A stretch of 64,000 bases of DNA from Centropus unirufus. Lineage: Eukaryota; Chordata; Aves; Cuculiformes; Centropidae. Positions within the stretch are counted from its first letter, which is position 1. Each line of letters begins with the position of its first letter. Shown here one piece after another: positions 1-14,900 of the stretch. Made by a program: the position numbers and the translations under genes. The notes beneath the pieces are model-generated. The model made no database searches. It saw only the letters and a list, made by a program, of their open reading frames with translations, and was not told where the DNA came from. Location of the stretch: the NCBI GenBank assembly GCA_013397695.1, contig VYZI01000086.1, forward strand, positions 1,578,600-1,642,599. The letters run 5' to 3'.

Positions 1-289
1 CATCCATGGCCTCTGACATTGATCTGTGCTGGCCAGGTTATGGCAAAGTCAACGCTGCATTTTGAAGAGCATAAATGATTTGTGAACTTAATTCCTTCTG
101 CAGCCACAGTCATCGGGGATCTGTCACCTCAGCCACTTAAGAACTTCTAAAATCCTTGCCCAGCATCAGTCGTTCTCAGGGCAGGGTTGTTCCGTAAAGC
201 CTGAGAGAGCTTGTTTGACTGCCTTTGGAGGGTTTCCTCTTCTTCACTGTGACAGCGTTTGTGGTGAACCTCCCATGATAGAAGCATCC

Positions 290-700
290 TGCTGTCAGGA
301 CCCTGAGGGCAGTAACCACTAGCCCTGGCTGGTCCCTCCCCAGTTTCCAGGGCTCCACGCTAACCCACAGCCCAGGACCCCATGTCATCCCCCAGGGCCG
401 TCAGCCCCTAGAGAACCTCCCCACAGCCCTGTTCTGCCTGTCCAGAGGACCCGTTGAGCCAATGTCCTGGCCCCACCTTTGCCTGCTCCCATCCCCAGGG
501 AGGTGCCAGATGATGAGGACTGGAGATGGGCCAGGGCTTTCAGACCCTGTCCTGCTGCTCCCTCTCTGAGGAGTCCCTGTGACCCTGGCCCATAGGCAGC
601 GGCTGGCCCCTGTGGCTCCCTGGCAGAGCTGTCTGTTGAGACAGAGAGGTCAGCTACCATCTCCAGTGGGTCATGGTCTCTGCCTCTGTTCCCCTACACA
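290..700. other. GC-rich patch without gene signal
   Basis: This stretch is rich in C and G (many CCC, CCAGGG and CCTGG words) but poor in CpG, unlike a CpG island. Overlapping frames on both strands stay open for 70-91 codons, which is expected when stop codons are scarce in GC-rich DNA. No domain is recognisable in any of them. It could be part of an untranslated exon or simply a compositional fluctuation. Confidence 0.35.
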
Positions 701-2768
701 TCATGTTTCCCAGCAAATGCAGTCAGTCTTTCTCCCATGTTCCTGCAGCAAGAGGATGGGACTCTCCATGCTCCCTCAGATGTCAAAGGTATATTCAATG
801 CAAAAGAGGGAGAAAAATGTTGACATATGAGACATAACATCATGGACACCTGAAAATTTTGCGTTAGTGCTTCCGTATGTTATAATATGAAGACACAACT
901 CTGCTGCCTGCAGAAGTGAGTGTTTCTTCCTGCCATGTGTTGCTCTGCTCCATGTAAGAAACAGCAAAAGGAGCGGAAAGAAGTGATATAGATTGGCTGT
1001 CTGCCAAGCTTATTGTGCCTTGGCACTCTATAACGGACCACAGCAAGATGGGATCTCTCCTAGAAAAGCAAGCACGAAATGTATTTGAATAATTCTGAAA
1101 TGACCATGAAATATGCTTAGTAAGCCTTTCCCACATCAATACCTGGCAGTTTACAAACATCATTAACATTATTTTCCCTTAAAATTGAATGAGCTGTCAG
1201 TTTTTGTAGTGGGGATATTGTCCATCTAATGTAGAAAAGGAGATTGATTTGCAATTATTTATTTCAGATCTTGGGTTCTTTGATACACAGTTTGATATCC
1301 TTCCAAGGATCGGATTTTTGTCTGTATATGTTACAGATAAATTAAAAATTATACAGAATCCAGAAATAACTGCTTTTAACCAGATTGGTCTTGGAAAAAA
1401 CCACACATACCCAGAGAACTCCGGAAATGGCAATTTTCTCTGGTCATATTTGAAACAGAGGTTGGAAGTAGTATGCATCCAGACTTGCTGAGTACATGAC
1501 AGTAGAGTTTTGAATGAATTAACTGCACAAATACCGAAGAGTTCTTCCCCTTGCTTCCCTGACTGAATTTTGCCCCCATTTTATTGTTGTCCTGATGATG
1601 AATAACCTGCATGGTTTTCATTTAGTAAAAATCTCTTCTCTTAAACTTTCATTTCTTTGTACACACACACACCAACATATAAATACACCTCCTCCAAAAC
1701 TTTCTCTTCAGGTGTCTGTCTCCCTAGTAAAAAGTTTGAGATGTGCTACTGCTCAGGAGATGTAAAATTTTAAGTACAGGTGAGTCGAAGGCTCTAGTCA
1801 TTATAGACATTAGAAAATAAAATTTTAGTTATTTGGGATCAGCTTTCTCACCTTTGCACAGAGCATACCATAGCATCAGGCATGGAAGACTTACTGTGAA
1901 GGAGAATGATTTAAACTCAAGTAGGGTGTGAGAATACGTCAAGATATATTGTCACAGCATAACCCAACTTACATGGAACATACCAATGAAAGTGCTATCA
2001 GGCTACATTAAAAAATATTAAAAAAATAATATTAAAAAAAGAGAAAGGACAGGTAAAACCTTTGACTTTTATGGATCTAATTGCAGGTGCCCAAATTAAT
2101 CTCATCAACATGCAAACAAGCAGAGATGGCGATTTCAATTACTTAATATTATATTGGAATTATCTTTACAAGTTGCTTTGTCTTTATGGTCTCAGAAAGG
2201 AAATCTTGGCTGAAGCTGCTTTGTGTTTAATAGCATGCCTGAACTTAAGCACATGGCATCTGACAACAGATGTGAGTTTATTAGCCCCACTGAGCCAAAC
2301 TGTACTTGTACATGATTTAGTATTGTGAACAAATAGCTTCAGAGTTAAGAAGTGGTAAAGAAAGAAAACCCAGCCATACAAAACCTGCTAATATCTGAAA
2401 AGAAGTGAAAATGCAAAACTCTGAGATCAATACCTGAAGTTCTGCCAGACTGGTAGGTGATTTTCCTCACTAGCAGGCACTCCAACAGGCATTTGTAAAG
2501 AAACTTCACTTGAAATTCATGTTACGTTATATAAAACCCTTCTTCCATATCCTGTAGTTGCTGCATTTACTTGGAAGAACATTAATAAGGCTTCAGTCTA
2601 TCAAGATAATAAAAAATAAGCCTAATAATCATCAAGAAACAAACAGTTCTACCATGACAAAGACATGAGCATAAAATTAAATTATTGGAAATCACAGAAA
2701 TCACAGATGACTTTGTATGTAGGCATCTATTGTATGGAGTGGAACTGTTTGCTTGGCAGGTTGGGGAG

Positions 2769-2799
2769 ACTTTGTATGGCAGAGAGGGCCATACAAAGT
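2769..2799. repeat. 12-bp perfect inverted repeat
   Basis: The arms ACTTTGTATGGC (2769-2780) and GCCATACAAAGT (2788-2799) are exact reverse complements around a 7-nt loop. A third related word, TTTGTATGG, follows at 2803-2811. The repeat is short and its role, if any, is unknown. Confidence 0.6.
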
Positions 2800-5700
2800 T
2801 TATTTGTATGGTTTATTTGAACAGCCAAAATAATGAAAGTTGTGTGTTTTACCTGTAAGAGTTTCATTTTCTAGCATGAAATAAAATATGTAGACTTCTC
2901 AGGAGTAAAGATGTAAAAAATATATTTGACCTGATTATGATGACAAGAGAAGACTTGTTTATACAAAAGTGTGACACAGTATGATGCATCTCCACTTTTT
3001 TTCTTTTTTTTGATGAACTCCTTTAGACAACAGAAATCATCTTTTACTTCTTTTCCACAAAGAAAGCTATGTGAAAATAGGATAAATCAGCCAAAGATAG
3101 GTGGCCAAGACTTAGCTATTTTCTGAAAACCAAATTTTCTGGAATCAACAAGTTGGCATAAGTAACAGCAATTGCAGAAAACATCTGAATGTTTTCCTAT
3201 CATTTTGGTTCTGAATTTCAAAGTTGCAAAGGCTTTTGACACTTTTTCATTTTAAAAATATGTTCTTAAGCCAAGGAAATAGATGTTATTTTGAACACAA
3301 TGGAAGAAAGACATTTTATTACTTAGAGGTGATACTCCTGCTATTCACATTTTACTGTTTTCATTTATGTTATTACAAATGAAGAAATGAAATCACATTG
3401 TCGAAGAACAATTTTTTTGTGCGTCTGTGCAAGCATTGTAGAATATATTTGGAAATTAAAAAGCTACTGATATATAAAATATATCCCAAGTGTAACCATG
3501 TACTTGTAGATGTACTTTCAAAACACCATCTTTATTGGATTTTGTCTTTGATTAATTTCTTGATTTTCCCCAACACAATGTAATTTAATTCTCTATAAAG
3601 ATTTTAAAAAGTGCAAGTGAGAGGAAATTCCAAGCTTCCAAGGATACTCCTATGAAAAATATGTGCAAGTGAAAGTGTGAAATTGTAGAAATACCTGGTC
3701 AAACTGAGCAGACAAATGCAGTGATAACCTTGATGTGACAGTTACTTTCATATGAGTCTTTTCCAGGACATGTCAAGATCTGCACTTTGTGTCCATAACT
3801 TATTCACCCATTCATCCATCTATTGTAAATATAGTTTATGTCTTGTACTCCCTGTTACCATTGTCTTTATTCCCTGGTATCAGGCAATGTTTAATTATTT
3901 AAACTTCTCTAAAGAAAAAATATGAAATATTTTGGGAACAAATGTGTGTGTTGGTCTCCATTTACCCCTTCTATTATATAAAAAAAAAATCTTTGTAATC
4001 CACTTTTTTTTCAGATCATTTAGCATTCCTTACACTCATAGTTTTATCCCTGTCTTTTTCTCTGTCTTTCTGACCTGTCCCACACTGATTATATAGATGG
4101 CTAAATGAAAGCAAAAAAAGCTTTAGAAACAATTATATCACCATGGTGACAAAAACACAATGTCTCATTTTTCCTCCAGGATTCCCCGGTAAATGCTTTC
4201 AACTCTTCTTCTGGTGTAGATTTCAGTTGGGGGTGGGTGTATGTTTTCCTAACCCAACTCTAACTTAATGTCATAATATTAAATGCTATATTTTCAAACT
4301 ATATTACACACAAACATGTAATATTTGTAAATACACATAAAGAAGACTTTAAAGATGTTCCAGGTTTCCCAGACCATTTCAAACAAAGAAAGAGTGTTCA
4401 GGTTTGGGTTTTTTTGTAGACTGTAAGCAGAGAAGATGGAAATATTTTGTTTCCTCAGAAGAAGGTCCAGTGTAGCAGGACACACAATTTCTTCCCAGCA
4501 TTTGTCCCATAAGAGAGTTTGACCTGGAAGGAAAAAAACAATAAAAAAAAAAAAAGGAGTTTCACTGTCTCTACCTGTGTTATGGATTCTTCATTAGCTA
4601 GTCTCCACTTACTGTGTATTTATTTCTTGGCTTATTTCTTGGTTTTTGTTAACGAGAATCTGTCCATAAAGGAATAGAAGGCAGATCCAAAATAGAGAGC
4701 AAATAACACAATATGAGAGTCAGGCAGGTAGGTGGTCACCTGGTAATACGGACTTTTCAAGCTGACAACAGGAAACTAATTTGAAATTTTGAATTCTAAA
4801 ATACAGATCAGGGATCAGAAAATAACTAAAAGCTACTCCTAGCCTAATAATTTTTGCTTTCATATTTTCCTCATGCATTCTAGTCAAAATATAGTACTAA
4901 AAATCACATCTACATCAGAGAAGATGGAGGTTTGGAAGGCAGAATGTAACTGAGTAAAATACACAGCAGAGGTGACTGGTCCACCTTAGTTTAGAGACCT
5001 CTGATCTGATATTGGTGAATTGGTTATGACACATTATAAAAGACCTGAGATCCAAAATATGCCTGTTGTTAACACACTAAACAAGCTCGTCCTTTATTGA
5101 GGAAACCAGTTTGCTGAAATCCATCATCTGTTATGCAGTGAAGAGATAAGAAATCCTGTCACATGGTTCTTCATCACTGCCTGTCACTTCACTCAATTTA
5201 CATTTGCATCTCAAAGCTGACTTGATATTTTAAAGTTTGCAAGGAGCCTGGGCAGAGGTCAGAGAGATACACCATTCAGATTCTTGCAAGGTTATCACTT
5301 GATCAGGTGAGAAGATTTTTCGATTGCCTAATGATTTTTTAAGCTGAACTTTATTGAAAGTTTTGCAAAGTCTGGGAGTAGAAGTTAAGATAAATCTTGT
5401 GGTCCAAATAAGCAGTAGGTAAATTTAAATGCATATGAATGTGTCTATACATGTAACTTGCTGTCTGTGTCTAACAAATCTTGAATGGCTAATGTTTTCT
5501 GCAATTTGAACATGATTGCTAAATTTAGAATATTTTAAAAGGAATATATTCAGGTCTAGCAAAACATTAAAAATCCCCAAAATAAAGCTTTAGATGTTTT
5601 AATAGTAATTTGTATATCTCTATAACTCTTATCTCCTTGTCACGATTTAAACTCCATTTTATCCAAATGAAAGGCCAGCAAATTTTCTGTTATAAGAATG

Positions 5701-5900
5701 TAAGTGAATTGGTAAAGTGCAAGGGAAAAAATGAGTGGGTGCACATAAACACAGCCAATCAGACTAAAGGCAGAAATATAATACTGGGAAAAGATTCCTG
5801 AAGTGTGCAGCTGAAGGCTTGAGCACCCAAATTCCTCCTTCTAGGTATAATTGTGTGTAGGAAATGCCACTGCCGGCTGTGACAGTGGTACGCAATCACA

Positions 5901-5952
5901 GGAATCATAGAACCTTAGAATCGCTAGGTTGGAAACGACCTCAGATCAGCTC
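5901..5952 (-). mobile_element. CR1 LINE 3'-end scrap
   Basis: The + strand reads ATCATAGAACCTTAGAATCG then TAGGTTGGAAACGACCTC. This is the reverse complement of the CR1 3' terminus (…GAGGTCTTTTCCAACC…ATTCTATGAT). Only about 50 bases are preserved, so the copy is severely 5'-truncated, as is usual for avian CR1. Confidence 0.75.
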
Positions 5953-8900
5953 CTGGTGTAGAGGACCACTTTCAGTAGTTATGAAAATGAAACCTCAGTT
6001 AACAATATACAGGATAGATTTAAATCAACAGAAAGTTATTTCCAAGAACAGAAATACCAAGTTTCATAATGTAGGCTTTTTCAAGATAAGTCATCAAAGT
6101 CACCCATCGGTGGTCCATTAAACCAAGCAGAGAGAGGACTTGTGTGGCTAAATCGGCAGGGACTGAATTGCGTATGCTGTGTGTGCTGCTGGTGGAATTT
6201 CCAGGGCCGATTAAATACTTGGCACCAGTGAAGGGGAATGTTTGTAATGGGATTAGAAGAGGAACAGTAGCTTCATTTAACTGATTGCAAGTGTGCAAAT
6301 ACTGCTATATATAATGAAATAGCCAAGTTGTATCTGTATCCTAAAAATAAAAATAATGAGCATTGTTTTCACAGGGTCCATGACATACAGATGGGTCTTT
6401 GAAAGCTATTTAGTGTAAAGGCAGTGTATGGGCTAGGTGGTGAGGGTGGAGGGACAGCACTTAACGTTTTCTACAGTTCTTTTGTTAGTGAAGGGAGTGC
6501 AACAAAATAGAAAAACTGCTTAGACATTCCACAAGCTCAAAAATTCCAGTAGATGTTCAGTGTGGTTAAGGATTGTTTTTGGAACAATTAGATTAGTGCC
6601 ACAGGCACAGCGGTCGCATTTATCTTGTACATCTGTTATCTGGCCTTGAATTGCTGTCATCCCACATTCCATACCAGTATATATGGCTGTCCATGTGCAG
6701 AGCAGACTCAACAGATTCACTGTCTTTTCATCCCTGTTTTCTCTAGGTAGTGCTATTGCTCTAGCTCCACTCTTGTAGATGGCCTGGAAAACTTTTTGAT
6801 TGTTAAAACTAAGAAAGCTTACAGGTTCTTAGGAGAGAAGACCTGTTAAGGTGTGTATTGGCTGTCAATTCCCGAGCCAGTTCAATAGGAAAATCTTTTT
6901 TTCCTGGAATGGCTTGTATCTATCCACAACAGGAGTTCTGCTTTGCGCTATGAAATCAGCCAGGACAGACATGAAAAAGGAGATAGAAAGGCAGTCTTCA
7001 AAGCCAGCAAAGGTATACATGAAAAAGCCTAAATCATGTTCTTTTGTTTAAAATGAGGTAGACAAACTGCTCAAATTTTGTGATGCCATCAATCACAAAG
7101 CTGAACTTGGAAAATTTATCCATCCTTTGCCCCAGAACGTCAAGTTTATACCGACATAGTACCACTGATTTCCGCACACTTGTTAATGATTTACATGAAG
7201 TTACAGAAAAATTAGACATTTCTACCATGTCACATCAACACCCAGTTTGGCCTTTAATTAAAATTGTTATGAGTGTCTTGATTACAGTTGATAGTGTTCA
7301 TCTCACTCTAAATACGTGTTTTTGCTGTCTTCTGGAGCTGTCTTCAGCTAAGTAAGCATTTTTTTTTGCTTAGTAGAGGCTATGCTATTAGGAATTTTAG
7401 AAAGTTATGACATTTATAGTTTCACTCTCATTATAAAGCACTGTTTACTTCCAATTTCCCTTCTTCCTTCCCACCCCTCTCCAGAATATACATAGCAATG
7501 AGCTGAATGGGCTCTGTTTTTCTTGCATGTATGGCATCAATCAGCAGTTGCAGAGGATAGTGTATCCTTGGCTCTACTTGATTGAGATCTGCAGTTTCGC
7601 ATTTACATAATTAATGTACACATCCATATTTAATCTGTGCAGATGAAGACAAAGCCATGACTGCTTAAATACCACAGCGCTTGGCAGGGTTCCAATGTTG
7701 GCAGAAAGCTGTACTTTCAGGCTCTCCTCAGGGTGGAAGTGCAACTGTTTAGCCATTATGTACTGAGACTCTCTACTTTTCATATGGCAGAGACGAAGTA
7801 GTAAATCTACTCTCAGGTGCTCCTTTACGTGTTTCCATAGTGTCTTAATTATACAAATAAGTATTTCTTTCATTTTCTTTCGCCTCTCACCCCCACTTCC
7901 ACTGAAAGAGAAGCAGAGACTGTTGGTTTTGGTGGTCTTGGTTGGAGCTGGTGTCATAACAGGCTTTTTAGGAATCTATCTTCCATAGTAGAAGGTGTAG
8001 AGATAAAGTGGAGGATACGTGTTTACCACTAACATTTCTGCGCTGCTGCCGCTGGGAAAGTGGGGTCCTGGCTATGTAGCTACTTAAATTTCACAGTGGT
8101 ATGCTGTCAGCAAATTCAAATACATGACGTTGCATTCCCTATCTCCTTCTTCTTAACTTTGTATTTCTTATAGTGGTGCCTTCCTTCAGCTCTACTTGTC
8201 AGTAATAGAAACAATTTTCTGGTCAGAATAGAACAATATATTTATTTTGTGGAAAAAAAAGGAAATCTTGACTTATGTTTCTGTTTCAGTCTGAAGCAAG
8301 AATAAGATCTGACATTATTTAATTAGAAATTGACAACTGTCTGCCATCAGCAGGATGTTCTAGTGTGACTCAGGAACTCATGGAAGTGACAGGAGATCTT
8401 GGTGTCCTGCCTTCTCCCACATCTCAGTGGGGATCTGGATCAGCAGAAGCAGCTCTAAATAATCACTTTTAAAATTTTCTGCCATATGTGGTCCCCAGAG
8501 AAACCCTGTGCTTGCCAGCAGCCATGAACTCAATGGAACGTAAGCATGATCTATACTCAGTTTATAACATTGTGCTGTACTTAAGGGACATTTTTAAATC
8601 GGGTAGGGGCAAGGTTAATAGGCTGAATAAGAATGAATAATGTCCATTTAACTATCTCAGATGTGGGTATCAGAAAGACCTGGCTTCCACGTAGAAGAGC
8701 ATTTACATAGTTCATATTCCCCTTGCCATTTTAAGGAGAAACAACTATTTAGCATCATAACAGCCAAAAAAAACCCATACAAATGTATCCTACAAAACTT
8801 AAGGGAAAAAGGAGAAAATGTTTCTGCAAAACTTCAGCCATTCTTGATCCCATCTTGTCTAAAGCAGGACAACTTTGTTTGTTGTTACATTAATGTGAAT

Positions 8901-11900
8901 AGTAAGTAAGAGTAGAGTAATATTTTTTCTTTAAGGTAGACTAAGTATAACACTTTCATTTCAACTCTTAATTATTTCCTCCTTTAATAGTATAATTGTA
9001 TTTTTAATGTAAGCACACAATGAGTAGTTCCAGCAGTCTGGAATCATTCTGAAACAGCATTATTTTCTCTCTTAAAGGCAAGATCCAAGCTGTCATCAGA
9101 ACTGGCTTTTCCACCCTGGAGGAAGAGACTTTCTGGAAGTATTTGGTGTTCTCTGTAAGGGAGATGACACCCAGGTGTGGTAGGACAGGACCTCTGTCCT
9201 GCTGCTCAGAACAGATGAACCATGTTTGGCTCCCTCGGATAATAAGGCTGAAGACCCAGGAAGAAGCTGTTCTCTGTATTATAGCAGTCTTAAAACCACA
9301 GACATCTTTCTTTGGTTAAAGCACGAATGTTTTGCATGTATTTCCCCATAGTTGTGTTTCATTCACAATAATAAACAATAAAACTGTACTTGGATGTCTG
9401 ACCGGAAATATGTTTCTTAATCCAGCTGGACATGTTGGAATTATTTCTGTCTATACATGGTAAAAAACTCAAAGGCAAATGGTACTTTCTTAACACTCAG
9501 ATCAAATGTGTTGAAATTTCCAGCATTCTACAATCCATTTCCTCCTGTCCAGTCTTCTAATGATTTTACTGAATGACATATAGGGAAGTAAAAAGACTAC
9601 ATGCTCAATAATACAGCACATGCTCCTCAATATCACTGAGAAGTAAAATAGTTATAACTGAGGGACCAGAGCAATTAAAGCAATTCACCCCCTTGGCAAC
9701 TGGCAACATGGATTAAAATTTGTTTCTAGTTGGCTGAGAGCCTGGACCATGATATGACAGGCTCAATAGGGTTATATCTATTTGGTAGTTGCGTAAGAAT
9801 GACTGAAGAAGAGGAACTCTGAGGAACACTGAAGAAGCATAGGAAATGGTATTAAGAACTTAATGTCCACAATTCTTTATCTCAGCACTAAATATTCAGT
9901 AAATGAGATTAGGTGATACAGGCCTATTATTAGAGTAGCTGAGGGTCTGCTGTACAACCGTACAACAGGAGATTTTCAACAGATTAAGTGCTAGTTGTAA
10001 TTTTACTTCATTATTCAGATTGTAAGGTCTTTAGGGCAGTGAATAAGTCTATTTGTATTTTGAAAATGAGTATATTTATTTATGGTGCTATCTAAATGCC
10101 TCAATGTAATGATAATATCAAGTTGTATTTCTAATAATCTTATAACTTGGTTGAGCATAAGGTCACCAAGCACACAAGGTCCCAAAATACAGCTCTACCA
10201 TGACCTCTCCAGGCTGGAGGATGCAGTTCCTTTCATCTATGCTTTCTCACCAACACATAGTTTAAAAGGAAGTGGCATTGAATTTGTTCTGAAAAATAAC
10301 ATTGCAGAAGTGGCTCCTTGGGGTTTGTTGTTAATTCTACCTCAGTGACTTATCCTTCAGATTGTTCCAGGTGTAATAGAGAAGGAAGTAGGTGTAACTG
10401 TGTAACTTACCTACAATTCTGAGGTCCCATTTTGTCATCTTCCATTCTAGACATATGGTACCATCACCCAGTGAAATTAAAGGAAAGGCACAGGGGAAGA
10501 ACAAGATTAGTGCAGTATCAGACCTGCTCTCAATTGGGGAGTTTGCCTGACTCAAGCAGTGGAAGTAGATTTACACAGATGAACATTAGGCATCTAATTT
10601 GAGCGTCTAAATGTTGAGGGTCTTTAGCGGTCTCCAATGACAACACCCAAGGTAGGAACTCAACCCTTTCCGTGACCAGGCACTCTGCCCAAGTAGCAGT
10701 CACATTGAGCAAAAGCAGTCAATTTTTTCACGATTAGCAATGCACAACATGCAACGGTTGTCCTTTTGACACTTAGGACACCAGCCACGAGCTATTTGAG
10801 ACAATTCAGAGGGTATATGCACATGCAAAGGAGAATACAAGCTGCATCTGGGCCAGTCCTACTTGTTACTTAATGCTCTGCTCATGACTGCTTACATGGA
10901 GACAGCTTTCCCTGTTTCAGACATTAAGGAACAGGGAAGGAACTTCCGCTTCACAGCTTCACCTCATAATCACCCCATTTAAGCACAGTCCCATCAAGGC
11001 AGCCAGACTCAGAAATCAGTAGAGGTCAGGGTTTTGCAATGCATGGTCCGTAGAAACTCTGGACATATGAAGACTGCTTTCAAGAGGTCCACAGAAAATA
11101 AGTAAAGACAAGGACATTTAAGGATGTATGATCACTAAGGAAAAGCCTGGACACAACTGGGGAATGCTTTAGAGTTCAGTGAAAAAAAAAATCCAACCAA
11201 AAAACCCAAACAGAACCTGTCCCAGCAAACTGGATAAAAACAAACTGATCAAGGACAGTTCTGTCAGTGCCTTCAACTGGAAATACAGTTTAGTAAAACT
11301 TTCAAGAATGTCAGCAGCTGGATGATTCAGGAGAGGTTATTTCAAAACAGGGGAAGGGAGGAATACATCAAGTGTTGAAGAGCAGAGAGAAACAGGCATT
11401 GCAGAACTTGGTGGCAAATATTTCTTGGCTGATTCCTCTTGTATAAGGAGTTAATCTGAAGAGAAACAGGAAAAACAATAGCTTTGTAGCATAACTGGGG
11501 TATGTAGGATAAAACAATAGGCTGATTATAGTGCCCTAAGTGCTTTCTACTGTGCCAGCCTCTAAAGTAGTTAAAGATGTGTGTTTTTTCACATCCTGAC
11601 GCTAATAATCCAGATAATTTACTTCCAGCTAGCTCCATAGTCAGTTTTACGGGCATGGTGAGTCCTTTGCTCCTTATCTTTCCAGAGCAATAAGATGCCA
11701 CCTGTTCTCCACGGTGAATTCTGATGGAAGATGTTCTATGTCAGTATAGAAAGATGTGTGTATTTCCTGCAAGAAAAGTGTGATTAATGTTTGAGGACTG
11801 TAGTGTGAAAAATAGGATTAATGGCAACTGCATATGTTTCTTGTCTCTTGAGGGATTTAACTATTCCTAGATGAAACAATGGCTCCACAGAAATTAATGA

Positions 11901-14900
11901 GTGCTCCTAATTCTGCACAGTGGCAAGTCATTTTTAGTTTATCTTCCTTCTTGTTTCTTCCACAGATTTCTCTCCTCCTTTGCTTCATATAATAATGAGT
12001 CTGGCTTGTGAGACACTTGCATCACAGCAAAGCAAAAAAAGGCAAGTGTATTCGGAGAGCTGCAATACATCTCCCTGTCCCTTGGATCTTTAGACTAGGC
12101 AGAAAACAGATAATAATATCTTACACTGGTAACTACTGTATCTTTCTACCTGCTTTCTGTGAAGTCCAATCAGTAACCTTCTGTCTATCCAGGATGGTTG
12201 TCATCAGACTTGTGTCGGTGCCCTGATGCAAAAGCATATTCTCCCGTCTCACCCTCTACTGCAACAGGAAACCAGCTTTCACTGCTTGTCCTTATGTTTC
12301 AAGCTCTGCTCTGGGCTTCTAAAGCATCTTTCTCATGAGGGTATCCCTTAACAGGATTAAGCAACTATATTAAATCCAAATTGAATTGTGTACTCATTGT
12401 ACTCACATTTGATTCTATTACAGATTGTATTTGTTTCATTTCATTATTTACTGCCAGAAAATGAACAACCCCCCTTTTAGCAGCAGGCATTAGACTTATG
12501 GAGTTGAGGCACAACCAGCCTCAAAAGAGTTAGCCAAACTCCAGTCTCTAAAGACAATAACACACCTACAAAGAAGCCCTCGTATAAAACACAAGAAACC
12601 AATAGATCATTTTATAATAATGAACTTACGTTTGAAGTACAGATCAGGGGACAAATTTGATGATAGTTAGAAAACCAGTGCACTTAAAAAAAAATTTATA
12701 GATAAATCCATATAGCCAAAGATTTTGGTTATATTTTAATTTGGTAAATTTGATATCTACTTCATATTTCTCAAAGGAGAAGGCGAAGACTAATGAAGCT
12801 GACAATACATTTTCTGTAATGTTATGAAGTGTGAATTAGAAAGAATATTGGTGGTGTCTATAACTTATACGTAGGATATATTAATTCCTACGTCTGCTTG
12901 TACTGACTCATTTATTGCAGAAATCAATACAATGAACAAATACTTTCAGTATTCTTCCAGCTATCCCACTGGTGTCTAAATATAGCGTGTTTCAAAATCT
13001 TCAAAATGCTGTAATGTTGCAAAAAGCAATACATACTTAACCTAGGAACAACATAACAGGTGGTTTAAAATATGCAATATTTGCTATACAGTGAACACTT
13101 AAGAGCAATGGTAATTTGACCTAATCTTCTACTCGTGTCTGCACCAAATCTTTGTTGGTTTCACAAGAAGGCTTGACCAAGATCTAGCTTCAAATGAATG
13201 TTTTTACCTAAAATATTTACTTGCAGCCACTGACAAGGAACAGATGTTTCCCAGTAAACCAATCAACAGTTTAGGCTAGGATTCTGCTTCTTGGTAATAC
13301 CTGATGCTTAGAAAGAAAAAGAGAAGCAAATAACTGTCTATTTGTTTTCTTCACTGATTTTGGAACGCAACTTCCTATCTCTAGGACAGGCAAAATTCCG
13401 CAAAACCACAAGAGAAAAGAAATGAAATTGTTTGGTACTCACTTCTGCCATCACTCCAAATTTGATCTGGAGATCTCACACATTACACTGGCTCAGGGAG
13501 GCTGCTCTTGGCCATTTGTTGGCTGTTGCACAGAAAATTGTGTCTAATCTGCACTAAAAAAAATCAATGCAAAACCTCTATTTTGGTTTCTGCTTGACCT
13601 CTGAGAAATTGCCACCTTGCTTTTAATCCCTAGTCAATGTCTGTCCTCCTGATCTGCCAATCTGACTCTATCATATCCCTTCAAATGGGGGAAGATACCT
13701 TCTCTGTGCCTAGGGCAGGAATAACATTGCTGCCCTTCTTTTTAGGACTGTTTTGCTCTCACAATGGTAAGGGTCACAAAGCTACATCCAAGACCAGAGG
13801 ACCCAAAATCTTTGCCCTCTTGCTTGCTTGCTGCAAGACAAGCCACATGGTTCCGTCATGGGAAAGGTTCTCGGCAAAATATAAAACTGCATGACTCTTT
13901 CCCTACTGGGTCTGGTAACTCAGCAGGTTGACCAGCCAAATGCCTTTGCGCCATGAGAAAATGCTCATAAGGAAGGAAGAAGGAGAAAAAAAGGCTGAAG
14001 GAAAGCCTCCCTCTCCTAGACCAAAGCAAACATGTATTTTCGGATATGTTATTTCCTGTAGAAGGCCTTGCAGTATTTTAAATGGATGAGGGCAATTTTA
14101 GAGAACATCTTGATTTATGAAAGCTATCTTAACAGATAATAATGATGTAAACTGTGTTGTGTTCCAACAGCTCAGTTTTATGGATGGAAGGTGTTAGCAA
14201 ACATTGATAAGGGTGCTGAGAGCAGGAAAACTGTGAAGTTGTCCCCATTTAGATTTTATTCTGCTATGTTTCCCTGAGGAGCAACATATATTCTCCACAC
14301 ATTTACATGGAAAGAACAAGAAAACCCTTAGGCTATTGATCCTGCAGACTGCTCTTCTTCCACCTGAGGACTGAGCTGCGACCATGAGCTTCAGGGCTGT
14401 CTGCCAGTACAACCGTCCTGTGTACCCAGTCTCAGTAGTGAAGGCCCAATCCCAGGCTACAGAGGTGAGATCATTTTCTTGCAGTACAGTTTCTAGATAA
14501 CTAAGTTCTTTGTTTGGAGAAGAAATTTATGAGCTTGGATAGGATATTGAAAATTTTATGTAGTTGTCATCTCAACAATAAAACATTCACGGAGTTGTAT
14601 GGGGAGAACAATGTACAAGACAATAGCATCTTCACAACTACATAGGTACAGAGTAACCTCTATTTGTTAATTAAAAAATATGGGACTGAACAATAAGCTG
14701 GTGAAAATTCACCTATACACACTAATGAGAATCAAAACTGTGGGTTTGAGTCAATGCCCGTTTTACTCACTTTTCAAAATTCACATAAATGAATTGCTTG
14801 AAAACCTTAGGAACAACAATAATGTCAAGAAATTTTACATGTTCGTGCTGCATGTCTTCCTATAAGGATTCAGCTTTAGAACTTACTGTAGATTTAGGAA

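Larger units (their letters stand above)
1..5900. other. Unassigned AT-rich DNA, no gene recognised
   Basis: No open frame here resembles a known protein and I see no exon set with matching splice sites. The first 700 bases are distinctly GC-richer than the rest. Low-complexity pieces include a short AC run near 1657-1672, A/T-rich tracts near 2008-2045 and T-rich tracts near 2996-3012. A perfect 12-bp inverted repeat lies at 2769-2799. Nothing indicates a promoter or an RNA gene. Confidence 0.5.

Noticed and set aside
1657..1672. AC dinucleotide microsatellite
   Set aside because: Only about six units; trivial low complexity.
7574..7957. 127-codon frame on the - strand
   Set aside because: No recognisable similarity; probably chance.
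11038..11110. Possible hAT-type short element (GGTCCGTAG … GAGGTCCACAG)
   Set aside because: Only a faint resemblance, with no terminal inverted repeats or 8-bp target duplication found. Needs a profile search.
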